Source: Candidatus Nealsoniibacteriota bacterium
GTDB lineage: Bacteria; Patescibacteriota; Minisyncoccia; Minisyncoccales; MHMH01
DNA: 9,640 bases
NCBI GenBank assembly: GCA_016181985.1
Contig: JACOYG010000027.1
Location: 1-9,640 of the forward strand
Direction of reading: 5' to 3'
Below the pieces are notes generated by a model that saw nothing but the letters and a program-made list of their open reading frames with translations, did no database searches and was not told the origin of the DNA. The position numbers and the translations under genes are program-made. Below, in pieces: positions 1 to 6,639 of this stretch. Numbering within the stretch: position 1 is the first letter of the stretch; the number at the start of each line of letters is the position of its first letter.

Positions 1-1467
1 GAAGGCGAAAAAATTACCACGCTGGATAATCAAAAGTTTGACTTAACGCCCCAAATATTGATTATTGCTGATACTCAGAAACCATTGGCCATCGCCGGCA
101 TTAAAGGCGGCAAGGGGCCGGAAATCGATAGCGGAACGAAGATCGTGGTTTTAGAGGCAGCCAATTTTAATCCGGCGATTATTCGCAAGGGATCGCGCGG
201 ATTGGGGCTAAGAACCGATGCTTCATTAAGGTTTGAACACGGCGTTGATCCCAATTTAACTGAATCCGCCATCAATAGGGCGGCATATCTGATCCAAAAG
301 TTAGCTCTTGGTAAAACAGCCAATGATTCGGTCGATTTGTATCCGCAAAAAGTTTATCCCCAAAAAATAAAGCTGGATTTAAATTACGCAAAGAATTTGC
401 TTGGAATAGAAATACCCGAAAGAGAAATTAAAAATATTTTAACGAGGTTGAATTTTAAAGTTATCGGCGTCAGAAATCCGTTATCGGTGGAAATTCCCAC
501 CTCCAGATTGGATATTTTAATACCGGAGGATTTGATTGAAGAAATCGGCAGGATATACGGTTATGATAAAGTTATTCCAGTTTTTCCTACGGCTTCCCTG
601 GTGCCGCCTAAAAGAAACGATGACATACTTTGGGAAAACACAATCAAGAATATTATGAAAGAAGCCGGTTTTACCGAATCATATAACTATTCCTTCCAAA
701 AAGACCCTTCGGCAAGTTCAAGCCAAGGGCCGGCGGAGGTGGAAAATCCGACAAGTCAGGAATACAGATACCTAAGGCCCAGCTTGATGCCGAATTTATT
801 AAAAAATATTGAAAAAAATATCAAAACTTTCGGCCAAATTAAGATTTTTGAAATAGGCAAAATATTTACAGATAAAACCGAAAAAAGAATGTTTACAGGC
901 GTAGCTGCCGGGCACGATTTTTATCAAGTGAAAGGAGTTATAGATTTGCTTTTTGACAAGCTGGGGGTAGCCAAAGTTTGGTATGATGATTATCAGGCCA
1001 CGCCGGAAGACAGTTCAAAATCATTATGGAAAGAAAAGAAATCAGCCGAAATCAAAGTGGGTGATGTTGAGGTTGGATTTTTGGGCGAATTAAAAAACGA
1101 GCAAAAGTTAGTGGCTTTTGATTTGGATTTTGAAAAATTAAAAACCTTAGCCCTTGAGGATCAGGAGTACAAGTCGATTTCCAAGTATCCTGCGACAATC
1201 AGAGATTTGGCGGTTTTAGTGCCCCCTACCACCAAAGTGGAAGAAGTTTTGAACGTTATGGATATTGCCGGCGGTTCCTTGGTAGTGGACATTGATCTGT
1301 TTGATATATACGAAGGCGAAGGAATTCCCGACGGTCAGAAAAATTTGGCTTTCCATATTATTTATCAGGCGCAAGATCGCACTCTTACTTCAATAGAAGT
1401 TTATAAAATTCATCAGAATATTATTAAGGCGTTAGAAGAAAATCCAACATGGCAAGTAAGAAAATAG
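1..1467 (+). CDS. pheT: Phenylalanine--tRNA ligase beta subunit, 5'-truncated by window start
   Basis: Beta chain of cytoplasmic phenylalanyl-tRNA synthetase, which with PheS charges tRNA-Phe. The frame is open from base 1, so the N-terminal part lies outside the window; 488 residues are visible, against a family length of roughly 650-800. Visible in order: the end of the B3/B4 region with GLRTDASLRFEHGVDP (about residues 68-84); a B5 domain (about 122-190) ending in DLIEEIGRIYGYDK, whose acidic residues are typical; a short catalytic-like core with YLRPSLMPNLLKN and FEIGKIF; and a C-terminal anticodon-binding (FDX-ACB) domain from SKYPATIRDLAVLV (about 395) to the end. A TTG at 58 is an internal codon, not a start, because homology continues upstream. 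A small palindrome lies in frame at 705-729. The last 19 bases overlap gyrB, suggesting co-transcription and translational coupling. pheS is expected upstream but is not seen. Confidence 0.96.
   Translation, partial: EGEKITTLDNQKFDLTPQILIIADTQKPLAIAGIKGGKGPEIDSGTKIVVLEAANFNPAIIRKGSRGLGLRTDASLRFEHGVDPNLTESAINRAAYLIQKLALGKTANDSVDLYPQKVYPQKIKLDLNYAKNLLGIEIPEREIKNILTRLNFKVIGVRNPLSVEIPTSRLDILIPEDLIEEIGRIYGYDKVIPVFPTASLVPPKRNDDILWENTIKNIMKEAGFTESYNYSFQKDPSASSSQGPAEVENPTSQEYRYLRPSLMPNLLKNIEKNIKTFGQIKIFEIGKIFTDKTEKRMFTGVAAGHDFYQVKGVIDLLFDKLGVAKVWYDDYQATPEDSSKSLWKEKKSAEIKVGDVEVGFLGELKNEQKLVAFDLDFEKLKTLALEDQEYKSISKYPATIRDLAVLVPPTTKVEEVLNVMDIAGGSLVVDIDLFDIYEGEGIPDGQKNLAFHIIYQAQDRTLTSIEVYKIHQNIIKALEENPTWQVRK
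705..729 (+). repeat. Small in-frame inverted repeat within pheT
   Basis: Arms CCCTT (705-709) and AAGGG (725-729), then an unpaired C at 710, then GGC/GCC (711-713 and 722-724) around an 8-base loop AAGTTCAA. It encodes part of PSASSSQG, a low-complexity serine-rich stretch between YNYSF and the conserved ENP...YLRP segment of PheT. The sequence resembles the CCCTTCG...AAGGG-type palindromes I recall as interspersed repeats in many uncultured bacterial genomes. That resemblance is from memory, and the copy may be a decayed one or chance. Confidence 0.4.
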
Positions 1468-3377
1468 AACCAAGTTATACCGCTAAAGACATTTATGTCT
1501 TGGAGGGCTTGGAGCCCGTAAGGAAAAGACCGGGAATGTATATCGGCAGTACGGGTCCCGAAGGCATACATCATTTAATTTGGGAGTGCGTGGACAACAG
1601 CATCGATGAAGCGATGGCCGGTTATGCCAAGAATATCACGGTTTCTCTTTTGCCCGGCAATAAAGTGGAAGTCGCCGATGACGGCAGGGGAATCCCGGTA
1701 GAAAAGCATCCGCAGACCAAAAAGTCCGCCCTGGAAACCGTTATGACTACCTTGCATGCCGGCGGCAAGTTCGGCAGCGAGGCGTATAAAGTTTCCGGAG
1801 GCCTTCACGGAGTCGGAGTTTCCGTTGTTTGCGCTCTTTCTAAATGGATGAAAGCGGAAGTTTGCCGCGACGGTTTTGAGTATGCCCAGGAATACACTCA
1901 AGGAAAACCGAAAGAAGCGGTTAAAAAAATAGGCGCCTGCCGCCAAAGAGGAACCACGGTTACCTTCGAGCCGGACGCCGAAATTTTTAAAGAAATTAAG
2001 TTTGACATAAAGAAAATTTTGAATCACCTGCGCCAGCAAGCTTATTTAACCAGGGGCGTGAGAATCACCGTTGTCGATAAAACTCCGCCGCAACCCGCGG
2101 ATTACACTTTTTATTTTGAAGGAGGGGTTAAGTCTTACGTGAGATATTTGGTAATGGGGCAGAATCTTACCCATCCGACGATTTTTTACGTGGCTTCCGA
2201 AAAAGACGGCATTATGGTTGAGTCGGCATTTCAGTATACTCAGGAAAGGGAAGCTTACGAAGAAAGTTTTGCCAACAATATTCATACCGGCGAAGGCGGA
2301 ACTCATTTAACCGGCTTCAGGGCCGCCTTAACGAGGTCTTTTAACGATTACGCTAAGAAAAATAATTACATAAAGGGCGGAGAAGATGAGGGATTAACCG
2401 GAGATGACGTCAGAGACGGTTTAACGAGCGTTGTGTCAATAAAAATAAGGGAGCCTCAATTCGAAGGCCAGACTAAGGCAAAGCTAGGCAATCCGGAAGC
2501 TAAGGTAGCCGTTGAAGCGGTGCTTTTGGACGGCTTGGCTGATTTCTTGGAAAGGAATCCTCAGGATTCCAGGGCCATAATCGAGAAATGTCTTTTGGCC
2601 GCTAAGGCCAGAAAAGCCGCTAAAGCCGCTCGACAAACTGTTTTAAGAAAAGGAATTTTGGATGGACTGGCTTTGCCGGGCAAATTAGCCGATTGCTCAT
2701 CGAGAAAACCAGAAGAATCGGAATTATATATCGTTGAGGGAGAATCGGCCGGCGGTTCATCCAGGCAGGCCAGAGACCGGCATTTTCAGGCGATATTACC
2801 CCTGCGCGGTAAGATTCTAAACGTTGAAAAAGCTCGACTGGACAAAATGCTTGATTCTAAAGAAATCAAAGCCTTGATTATTGCCATGGGTACGGCCATC
2901 GCCGCTGATTTTGACATGACTAAGCTAAGATATCACAGGATCATCATCATGACCGATGCCGACGTTGACGGTTCGCATATCCGAACCCTGCTTTTGACTC
3001 TTTTTTACAGGCATTTTAAACAAATCGTCGAGCAGGGCCATATTTATATCGCCCAGCCGCCGCTTTACAGGATTCAGGCGGGGAAAAGATTGGAATACGC
3101 CTATAATGATAATGATAAGACGGAAATTTTAGATGACATGAAAAAAGAATTAAAAATAACTCCGGTTATTCAGCGCTACAAGGGTCTCGGAGAAATGAAT
3201 CCCGAACAGCTTTGGGAAACTACCATGGATCCTCAAAATAGGGTATTGCTACAGGTTACCGTTGAAGATGCCAAAGAAGCTGACAGGATTTTTGATATTT
3301 TGATGGGCGACGAAGTGCTGCCCAGAAAGAAGTTTATTCAAGCTCATGCCAAGTCGGTTAAAAATTTAGACGTTTAA
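1449..3377 (+). CDS. gyrB: DNA gyrase subunit B
   Basis: ATPase subunit of DNA gyrase; with GyrA it introduces negative supercoils. The 642 residues match the form without the large enterobacterial insertion. The GHKL ATPase domain contains EGLEPVRKRPGMYIG (19-33), WECVDNSIDEA (45-55, with likely catalytic E46 and N50), DDGRGIP (77-83) and GGLHGVGVSVV (117-127). The transducer has the QTKAKLGN loop (341-348). The TOPRIM domain has VEGESAGGS (429-437, E430) and MTDADVDGSH (501-510, D503/D505), and the C-terminal tail has QRYKGLGEMNPEQLW. E432 and R453 occupy the positions of E. coli D426 and K447, which are linked to quinolone response; both changes are conservative and R453 is common in other phyla. 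The ATG lies inside pheT (19-base overlap) with no clear Shine-Dalgarno. GyrB is preferred over ParE from overall motif spelling; gyrA is not in the window. The 44-base palindrome begins 7 bases after the stop. Confidence 0.97.
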   Translation: MASKKIEPSYTAKDIYVLEGLEPVRKRPGMYIGSTGPEGIHHLIWECVDNSIDEAMAGYAKNITVSLLPGNKVEVADDGRGIPVEKHPQTKKSALETVMTTLHAGGKFGSEAYKVSGGLHGVGVSVVCALSKWMKAEVCRDGFEYAQEYTQGKPKEAVKKIGACRQRGTTVTFEPDAEIFKEIKFDIKKILNHLRQQAYLTRGVRITVVDKTPPQPADYTFYFEGGVKSYVRYLVMGQNLTHPTIFYVASEKDGIMVESAFQYTQEREAYEESFANNIHTGEGGTHLTGFRAALTRSFNDYAKKNNYIKGGEDEGLTGDDVRDGLTSVVSIKIREPQFEGQTKAKLGNPEAKVAVEAVLLDGLADFLERNPQDSRAIIEKCLLAAKARKAAKAARQTVLRKGILDGLALPGKLADCSSRKPEESELYIVEGESAGGSSRQARDRHFQAILPLRGKILNVEKARLDKMLDSKEIKALIIAMGTAIAADFDMTKLRYHRIIIMTDADVDGSHIRTLLLTLFYRHFKQIVEQGHIYIAQPPLYRIQAGKRLEYAYNDNDKTEILDDMKKELKITPVIQRYKGLGEMNPEQLWETTMDPQNRVLLQVTVEDAKEADRIFDILMGDEVLPRKKFIQAHAKSVKNLDV

Positions 3378-3383
3378 ATTTAG

Positions 3384-3427
3384 GGGAGTCGGACTTCCTC
3401 TCAAATTTGAGTGGAAGTCCGACTCCC
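3384..3427 (+). repeat. 44-base palindromic repeat, copy 1
   Basis: Outer arms GGGAGTCGGACTTCC (3384-3398) and GGAAGTCCGACTCCC (3413-3427) pair over 15 bases without mismatch. Then comes a single T-T mismatch (3399 and 3412) and a 12-base self-complementary core CTCAAATTTGAG (3400-3411). The preceding G (3383) is also shared with copy 2 at 4661-4704, so 45 bases are identical. No T-run follows on either strand, which argues against an ordinary intrinsic terminator. It fills most of the gap between gyrB and the following small gene and ends 10 bases before that gene's ATG. It looks like a REP-like palindromic element. A role in mRNA 3'-end protection or as a mobile palindrome is inference. Confidence 0.9.
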
Positions 3428-3437
3428 AAAAATCCCT

Positions 3438-3842
3438 ATGTCGGAAGGACTGGATAAAAAAGGAATTATAAAAGCGATATCGATTGCTTTAACCGCGGCT
3501 ATCCTTGGGATAGTCGTTTTGGGCTGGCAATATAATAACTTGGCGAAGAAGCAATTTCCGGCTCTGGAAGGAAAAATTGAGCAGAATTCGGCTCAGGATG
3601 TTCTAAGGAGATTTTTGGAAACAAGAGCGGATATCTTTTTGACGGAAAGAGCGGTGGAGCAAAAAAGCAAGGGAGAGTTTACCCTAGAGGAGGGTATTAA
3701 GTACTATGAAATATTGAAAACCGACAGATTAGCCGATGGCAGCTACAAATTTAATGTCAAAGTCGGCAATTTCATCGAAATAATCACCATAACCAAGATT
3801 CTGGGCAGTTATTACATAGACTCCATCGAAACCGCCGGTTAG
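3438..3842 (+). CDS. Small membrane-anchored protein of unknown function
   Basis: A 134-residue protein I do not recognise. Residues 1-9 are charged (MSEGLDKKG), 10-30 form one hydrophobic helix (IIKAISIALTAAILGIVVLGW), and the remaining ~104 residues are soluble with mixed helix- and strand-like sequence, ending in alternating hydrophobic strands (FNVKVGNF, EIITITKILGSYYI). This suggests an N-terminally anchored protein with its C-terminal domain outside the cytoplasm. There is no lipobox cysteine. The ATG at 3438 is chosen because an in-frame GTG at 3411 lies inside the palindromic repeat and would add nine residues encoded mostly by the repeat. No Shine-Dalgarno precedes either start. It sits between gyrB and secE, and a strong promoter candidate for secE overlaps its stop codon. 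Codon use looks like its neighbours. The single-helix prediction is more secure than any function. Confidence 0.75.
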   Translation: MSEGLDKKGIIKAISIALTAAILGIVVLGWQYNNLAKKQFPALEGKIEQNSAQDVLRRFLETRADIFLTERAVEQKSKGEFTLEEGIKYYEILKTDRLADGSYKFNVKVGNFIEIITITKILGSYYIDSIETAG

Positions 3843-3843
3843 C

Positions 3844-3871
3844 TTGACAGTTTGATTCGTTTTGGTAATAT
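3844..3871 (+). promoter_or_regulatory. Sigma70-type promoter candidate for secE-nusG
   Basis: A perfect -35 box TTGACA (3844-3849) and a -10-like TAATAT (3866-3871) are separated by 16 bases. Transcription would start near 3878. The -35 begins 2 bases after the stop of the upstream small gene, so the element sits in the only gap in front of secE. This supports the secE ATG at 3912 over the TTG at 3852, which would lie upstream of the transcript start. Confidence 0.55.
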
Positions 3872-3879
3872 AAAGGTGA

Positions 3880-3898
3880 GCCCGCGAAGGGCGTTTTT
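3880..3898 (+). promoter_or_regulatory. Short GC hairpin plus T-run ahead of secE (weak terminator or attenuator-like)
   Basis: GCCC (3880-3883) and GGGC (3889-3892) pair around loop GCGAA, followed by G and five T residues (3894-3898). The stem is only 4 base pairs, so termination would be weak. It could end read-through from the upstream gene or form a 5' hairpin on the secE transcript predicted to start near 3878. Low confidence in any function. Confidence 0.25.
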
Positions 3899-3911
3899 GA
3901 AACCAAGAGAT

Positions 3912-4097
3912 ATGAAACCCGTCAATTTTCTGAAAGAAGTCAAAATGGAAATCCAAAAAATCAACTGGCCGACAAGGGACCAGACTGTTAGATATACTTT
4001 AATCGTTATCGGCATCTCCACCGTCATAGCCGCATTCTTGGGAGGAATGGATTTTATTTTTACAAGCGTACTCGATAAATTTATTTTATTAAGATAA
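3912..4097 (+). CDS. secE: Preprotein translocase subunit SecE
   Basis: Small essential subunit of the SecYEG protein-export channel, clamping SecY in the cytoplasmic membrane. The 61-residue protein is the short single-helix bacterial form: an amphipathic N-terminal helix (about residues 4-15, FLKEVKMEIQKI), the SecE hallmark INWPTRDQT (17-25), then one transmembrane segment (about 28-48) and a short hydrophobic tail ending in R61. ATG 3912 gives the normal family start. An upstream in-frame TTG (3852) would add 20 residues and lies before the predicted transcript start. The nusG ATG follows after 6 bases, the classic secE-nusG pairing. No good Shine-Dalgarno is visible, only AAGAGAT directly before the ATG. 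Confidence 0.93.
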   Translation: MKPVNFLKEVKMEIQKINWPTRDQTVRYTLIVIGISTVIAAFLGGMDFIFTSVLDKFILLR

Positions 4098-4103
4098 TAA
4101 ACA

Positions 4104-4649
4104 ATGCCAAAACAACAAACAGAGCAAGAAAAAAATTGGTACGTTATTCATACTTATTCCGGGTACGAAGATGCCGTAGCCACCGCTCTCAAGCAAAGAG
4201 TGGAGTCTTTAGGCATGGAAGATAAAATTTTCAATGTCATCGTTCCTAAGGAGAAAAAGATTAAAATAAAAGAAGGGAAAAGAAGGGTTACCGAAGAAAA
4301 AATATATCCGGGATATGTTTTGGTTGAGATGATCGTTACCGACGACAGCTGGTATGTTGTGAGGAACACTCCGAACGTTACGGGTTTCGTGGGAGCCGGC
4401 ACTACGCCGGTGCCCGTATCTTTTGAGGAAATAGAAATTTTGAAAAAGAAGATGGGCGTTGACGTGCCGCAGTATAAAATTGATGTTCAGCTCGGGGATG
4501 CCGTAAAAATAACCGACGGCCCGTTCAAAGACTTTGACGGCAAAGTTTCAGAAATTGACCAACAGAGAGGCAAGGTAAAGGTGCTGGTCAATATGTTTGG
4601 CCGGGACACCCCGGTTGAATTGGACTCCCTACAGATTAAGAAGATTTAA
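4104..4649 (+). CDS. nusG: Transcription termination/antitermination factor NusG
   Basis: Binds RNA polymerase and modulates pausing, Rho-dependent termination and coupling to ribosomes. The 181 residues are normal for the family. The NGN domain spans about residues 10-115: NWYVIHTYSGYED (11-23), the KIYPGYVLVEM segment (66-76) and VRNTPNVTGFVG (86-97). The KOW domain starts at about 128 with GDAVKITDGPFKDFDGKV (131-148) and ends with the strand-rich VNMFGRDTPVELD. The start at ATG 4104 fits the short N-terminal tail before NWYVIHT. No Shine-Dalgarno is visible in the 6-base gap after secE. The usual next gene, rplK, is here separated from nusG by a palindromic repeat and a radical SAM gene. 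Confidence 0.97.
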   Translation: MPKQQTEQEKNWYVIHTYSGYEDAVATALKQRVESLGMEDKIFNVIVPKEKKIKIKEGKRRVTEEKIYPGYVLVEMIVTDDSWYVVRNTPNVTGFVGAGTTPVPVSFEEIEILKKKMGVDVPQYKIDVQLGDAVKITDGPFKDFDGKVSEIDQQRGKVKVLVNMFGRDTPVELDSLQIKKI

Positions 4650-4660
4650 ACGAATATTTG

Positions 4661-4704
4661 GGGAGTCGGACTTCCTCTCAAATTTGAGTGGAAGTCCGAC
4701 TCCC
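4661..4704 (+). repeat. 44-base palindromic repeat, copy 2
   Basis: Identical, base for base and in the same orientation, to the element at 3384-3427, including the T-T mismatch (4676 and 4689) that breaks the otherwise perfect palindrome; the preceding G (4660) is shared too. Arms are 4661-4675 and 4690-4704, with the self-complementary core at 4677-4688. It begins 12 bases after the nusG stop and ends 8 bases before the radical SAM ATG. No T-run follows. The flanking bases differ from copy 1, so the repeat unit ends at the arms. Confidence 0.9.
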
Positions 4705-4712
4705 AGACATCG

Positions 4713-6203
4713 ATGAAAATACTTTTAGTTTATCCAAAATATCCTGAAATGCTTTGGAGTTTTAAGTACGCGCTGAGATTTGTCGGCAAAAAAGCGTCCT
4801 TGCCGCCTTTGGGGCTTTTAACGGTAGCCGCCATGCTTCCCGCCGAATGGGACAAGAAAGCGATCGACATGAATACTGACAATTTGAGCGACCAGGACAT
4901 TAAATGGGCGGATTATGTTTTTATTTCGGCATTGATTGTTCAGAAATCTTCAGTGAGGGAAATTATTCAAAGATGCAAGAAAATCGGCAGAAAGATAGTT
5001 GCCGGCGGGCCGTTTTTTACCTCCAACCCCGAAGACTTTAACGATGTGGATCATCTCGTGCTTGGCGAGGCTGAAGTTACTTTGCCCTTGTTTTTGCAAG
5101 ACCTTAAACAGGGATTTCCAAAGCATATATACCGAAGCGATATGAGGGCGGATATCGGTAAAACTCCCATTCCTTCCTGGGAACTGATCAACGTCAAAAA
5201 ATATGATTCTTTGAGCATTCAATATTCCCGAGGGTGCCCTTTTAATTGCGATTTCTGCGACGTTACCTCTCTTTTTGGCAAAGTTCCCAGAACGAAGAAT
5301 AAGGAGCAGATCTTGCAAGAACTCAACGCTTTGTATAATATAGGGTGGAGAGAGAAAGTGTTCTTTGTCGACGATAATCTTATCGGCAATAAGCAGGAAT
5401 TGAAGAGGGAAATTCTTCCTTCCATAATAGAATGGAGGCGCGAGAAAAAATGCCCGCTTTTGTTCGCCACCCAGGCATCGATTAATTTAGCCGACGACGA
5501 GGAACTGATGGATTCTATGGCCAGGGCGGGTTTTGGCAATGTTTTTCTGGGCATAGAAACCCCCAACGAAGACAGTTTGGCTGAATGCGGCAAGCTGCAA
5601 AATAAAAACAGAGATTTGACATCGTGCGTGAAAAAAATCCAAAGAAAGGGAATGAACGTTCAGGGGGGATTTATCGTCGGCTTTGACAGCGACGGTCCGT
5701 CGATTTTTGAAAGGCAGATTAAATTCATTCAGAACAGCGGCATCGCCATAGCGATGGTGGGAATTCTTACGCCGTTTAAAGGCACAAGGCTTTACAACCG
5801 TCTTAAAAAAGAAAACAGGATATTGCCAAGGGAAAGCTCGGGCGACAGCAGCGACGGAATGCTTGATTTTATTCCGAAAATGAGCAAAGATGAACTCGTC
5901 GCCGGTTATAAGAAAGTGGTGCGCACTCTTTATTCGCCGAAGCATTATTGCCAAAGAGTGATAAATTTTCTTAAAGAATACCAGTCTTGCGCAGAAAAAA
6001 AAGTTCAATTCCATTTTTATCATTTAAGAATAATTTTTCAATCGATTTTAGTCCTCGGTTTTAACGGAATGGCCGGGTTCTATTTTTGGAAATTGATTTT
6101 TTGGACATTATTTAATCGGCCGGGATCATTCGCATCAGCATTAAGCCTGGCTATTCAGGGATATCATTTCCGAAAAGTATTTATTTCTAAAAAAATATAT
6201 TAA
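4713..6203 (+). CDS. Cobalamin-binding-type radical SAM protein, substrate unknown
   Basis: A 496-residue protein with the layout of B12-binding-domain radical SAM enzymes. Residues 1-~140 look like a Rossmann-type cobalamin-binding domain: MKILLVYPKYP, PPLGLLTVAAML, and IVAGGPFFTSNPEDF...VLGEAE. The DxHxxG cobalamin motif is absent, as is common in this class. The radical SAM core follows with YSRGCPFNCDFC (171-182): C175, C179 and C182 would bind the 4Fe-4S cluster. Further core motifs are VFFVDDNLIGNK (216-227), FLGIETPNEDSL (278-289) and GGFIVGFDSD (318-327). The C-terminal part (about 385-496, with a hydrophobic stretch near 440-465) resembles the DUF4070-type extension seen in HpnP-like proteins. 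Hopanoid methylation is not supported by any neighbour, so no substrate is assigned. It starts 8 bases after the palindromic repeat with no Shine-Dalgarno. Its position between nusG and rplK is unusual. Confidence 0.85.
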   Translation: MKILLVYPKYPEMLWSFKYALRFVGKKASLPPLGLLTVAAMLPAEWDKKAIDMNTDNLSDQDIKWADYVFISALIVQKSSVREIIQRCKKIGRKIVAGGPFFTSNPEDFNDVDHLVLGEAEVTLPLFLQDLKQGFPKHIYRSDMRADIGKTPIPSWELINVKKYDSLSIQYSRGCPFNCDFCDVTSLFGKVPRTKNKEQILQELNALYNIGWREKVFFVDDNLIGNKQELKREILPSIIEWRREKKCPLLFATQASINLADDEELMDSMARAGFGNVFLGIETPNEDSLAECGKLQNKNRDLTSCVKKIQRKGMNVQGGFIVGFDSDGPSIFERQIKFIQNSGIAIAMVGILTPFKGTRLYNRLKKENRILPRESSGDSSDGMLDFIPKMSKDELVAGYKKVVRTLYSPKHYCQRVINFLKEYQSCAEKKVQFHFYHLRIIFQSILVLGFNGMAGFYFWKLIFWTLFNRPGSFASALSLAIQGYHFRKVFISKKIY

Positions 6204-6211
6204 TTATTATT

Positions 6212-6634
6212 ATGGCAAAAAAAATTAAAGCTATCGTAAAATTACAAATTCAAGCAGGCGCCGCCACTCCCGCTCCTCCAGTGGGGCCGGCTTTGGCTAC
6301 TCAGGGCGTTAATATTTCCGAATTCTGCCAAAAATTCAATGAAGCCACCAAACAAAGCATGGGCTTTAAGTTGCCGGTTGAAGTTACGGTTTATGAAGAC
6401 AGAAGCTATACCTTTAAATTGCACCAGCCGCCGGCTTCCGAGCTTCTGAAGAAAGCCGCCGGCATTGAGAAGGGTTCAAGCACTCCCAATAAGACCAAAG
6501 TGGCTAAAATAACCAGAGACCAGCTTCACAAAATCGCCGAGCAGAAAATGACTGACTTGAATGCCGGCGATATTGAAGCGGCCATGAAAACCATTGAAGG
6601 TACGGCCAGAAATATGGGCATAGAAGTTATTTAA
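6212..6634 (+). CDS. rplK: 50S ribosomal protein L11
   Basis: L11 forms the stalk base of the large subunit and binds the 23S rRNA GTPase-associated region. The 140 residues are full length. The N-terminal domain starts IKAIVKLQIQAGAATPAPPVGPA (residues 5-27). The RNA-binding C-terminal domain runs from about 70, with SSTPNKTKVAKITRDQL and the closing IEGTARNMGIEV. In the loop after PPVGPAL the usual GQ is replaced by AT (A29, T30), an unusual but small change near the thiostrepton/proline-rich region. It follows the radical SAM gene by 8 bases with an AT-rich leader and no Shine-Dalgarno. rplA, its normal downstream partner, is absent; a dCMP deaminase-dUTPase gene follows after 5 bases and is probably co-transcribed. 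Confidence 0.97.
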   Translation: MAKKIKAIVKLQIQAGAATPAPPVGPALATQGVNISEFCQKFNEATKQSMGFKLPVEVTVYEDRSYTFKLHQPPASELLKKAAGIEKGSSTPNKTKVAKITRDQLHKIAEQKMTDLNAGDIEAAMKTIEGTARNMGIEVI

Positions 6635-6639
6635 TCGTT

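Noticed and set aside
1575..2039. Minus-strand open frames over gyrB, the radical SAM gene and other loci (for example 1575-2039, 5487-6023, 9190-9381)
   Set aside because: All lie fully opposite well-supported genes, have no start signals or recognisable domains, and read as shadows of the + strand coding.
2554..2570. Inverted repeat GGAATCCT-C-AGGATTCC in gyrB
   Set aside because: It encodes a normal GyrB segment (ERNPQDSRA) at the expected length, so it is probably a chance result of codon choice rather than an insertion.
3384..3427. 44-base palindrome as a Rho-independent terminator of gyrB (and of nusG for copy 2)
   Set aside because: No T-run follows the stem on either strand in either copy (AAAAATCC and AGACATCG follow), so it lacks the defining feature; kept as a repeat.
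3411..3437. GTG start at 3411 for the small membrane protein
   Set aside because: It would begin inside the palindromic repeat and add nine residues encoded mostly by the repeat; ATG 3438 gives a normal N-terminus before the membrane helix.
3852..3911. TTG start at 3852 giving an 81-residue SecE
   Set aside because: The extension lies across a promoter-like element and a hairpin and does not look like SecE; the ATG at 3912 matches the family start.
3843..3911. tRNA-Trp gene, often found upstream of secE
   Set aside because: The gap is only 69 bases and shows no acceptor stem, T-loop (GTTCGA-type) or cloverleaf.
6173..6201. Promoter for rplK in the AT-rich stretch before its start
   Set aside because: TATATT is present but no -35 at suitable spacing could be found; AT-rich sequence gives such matches by chance.
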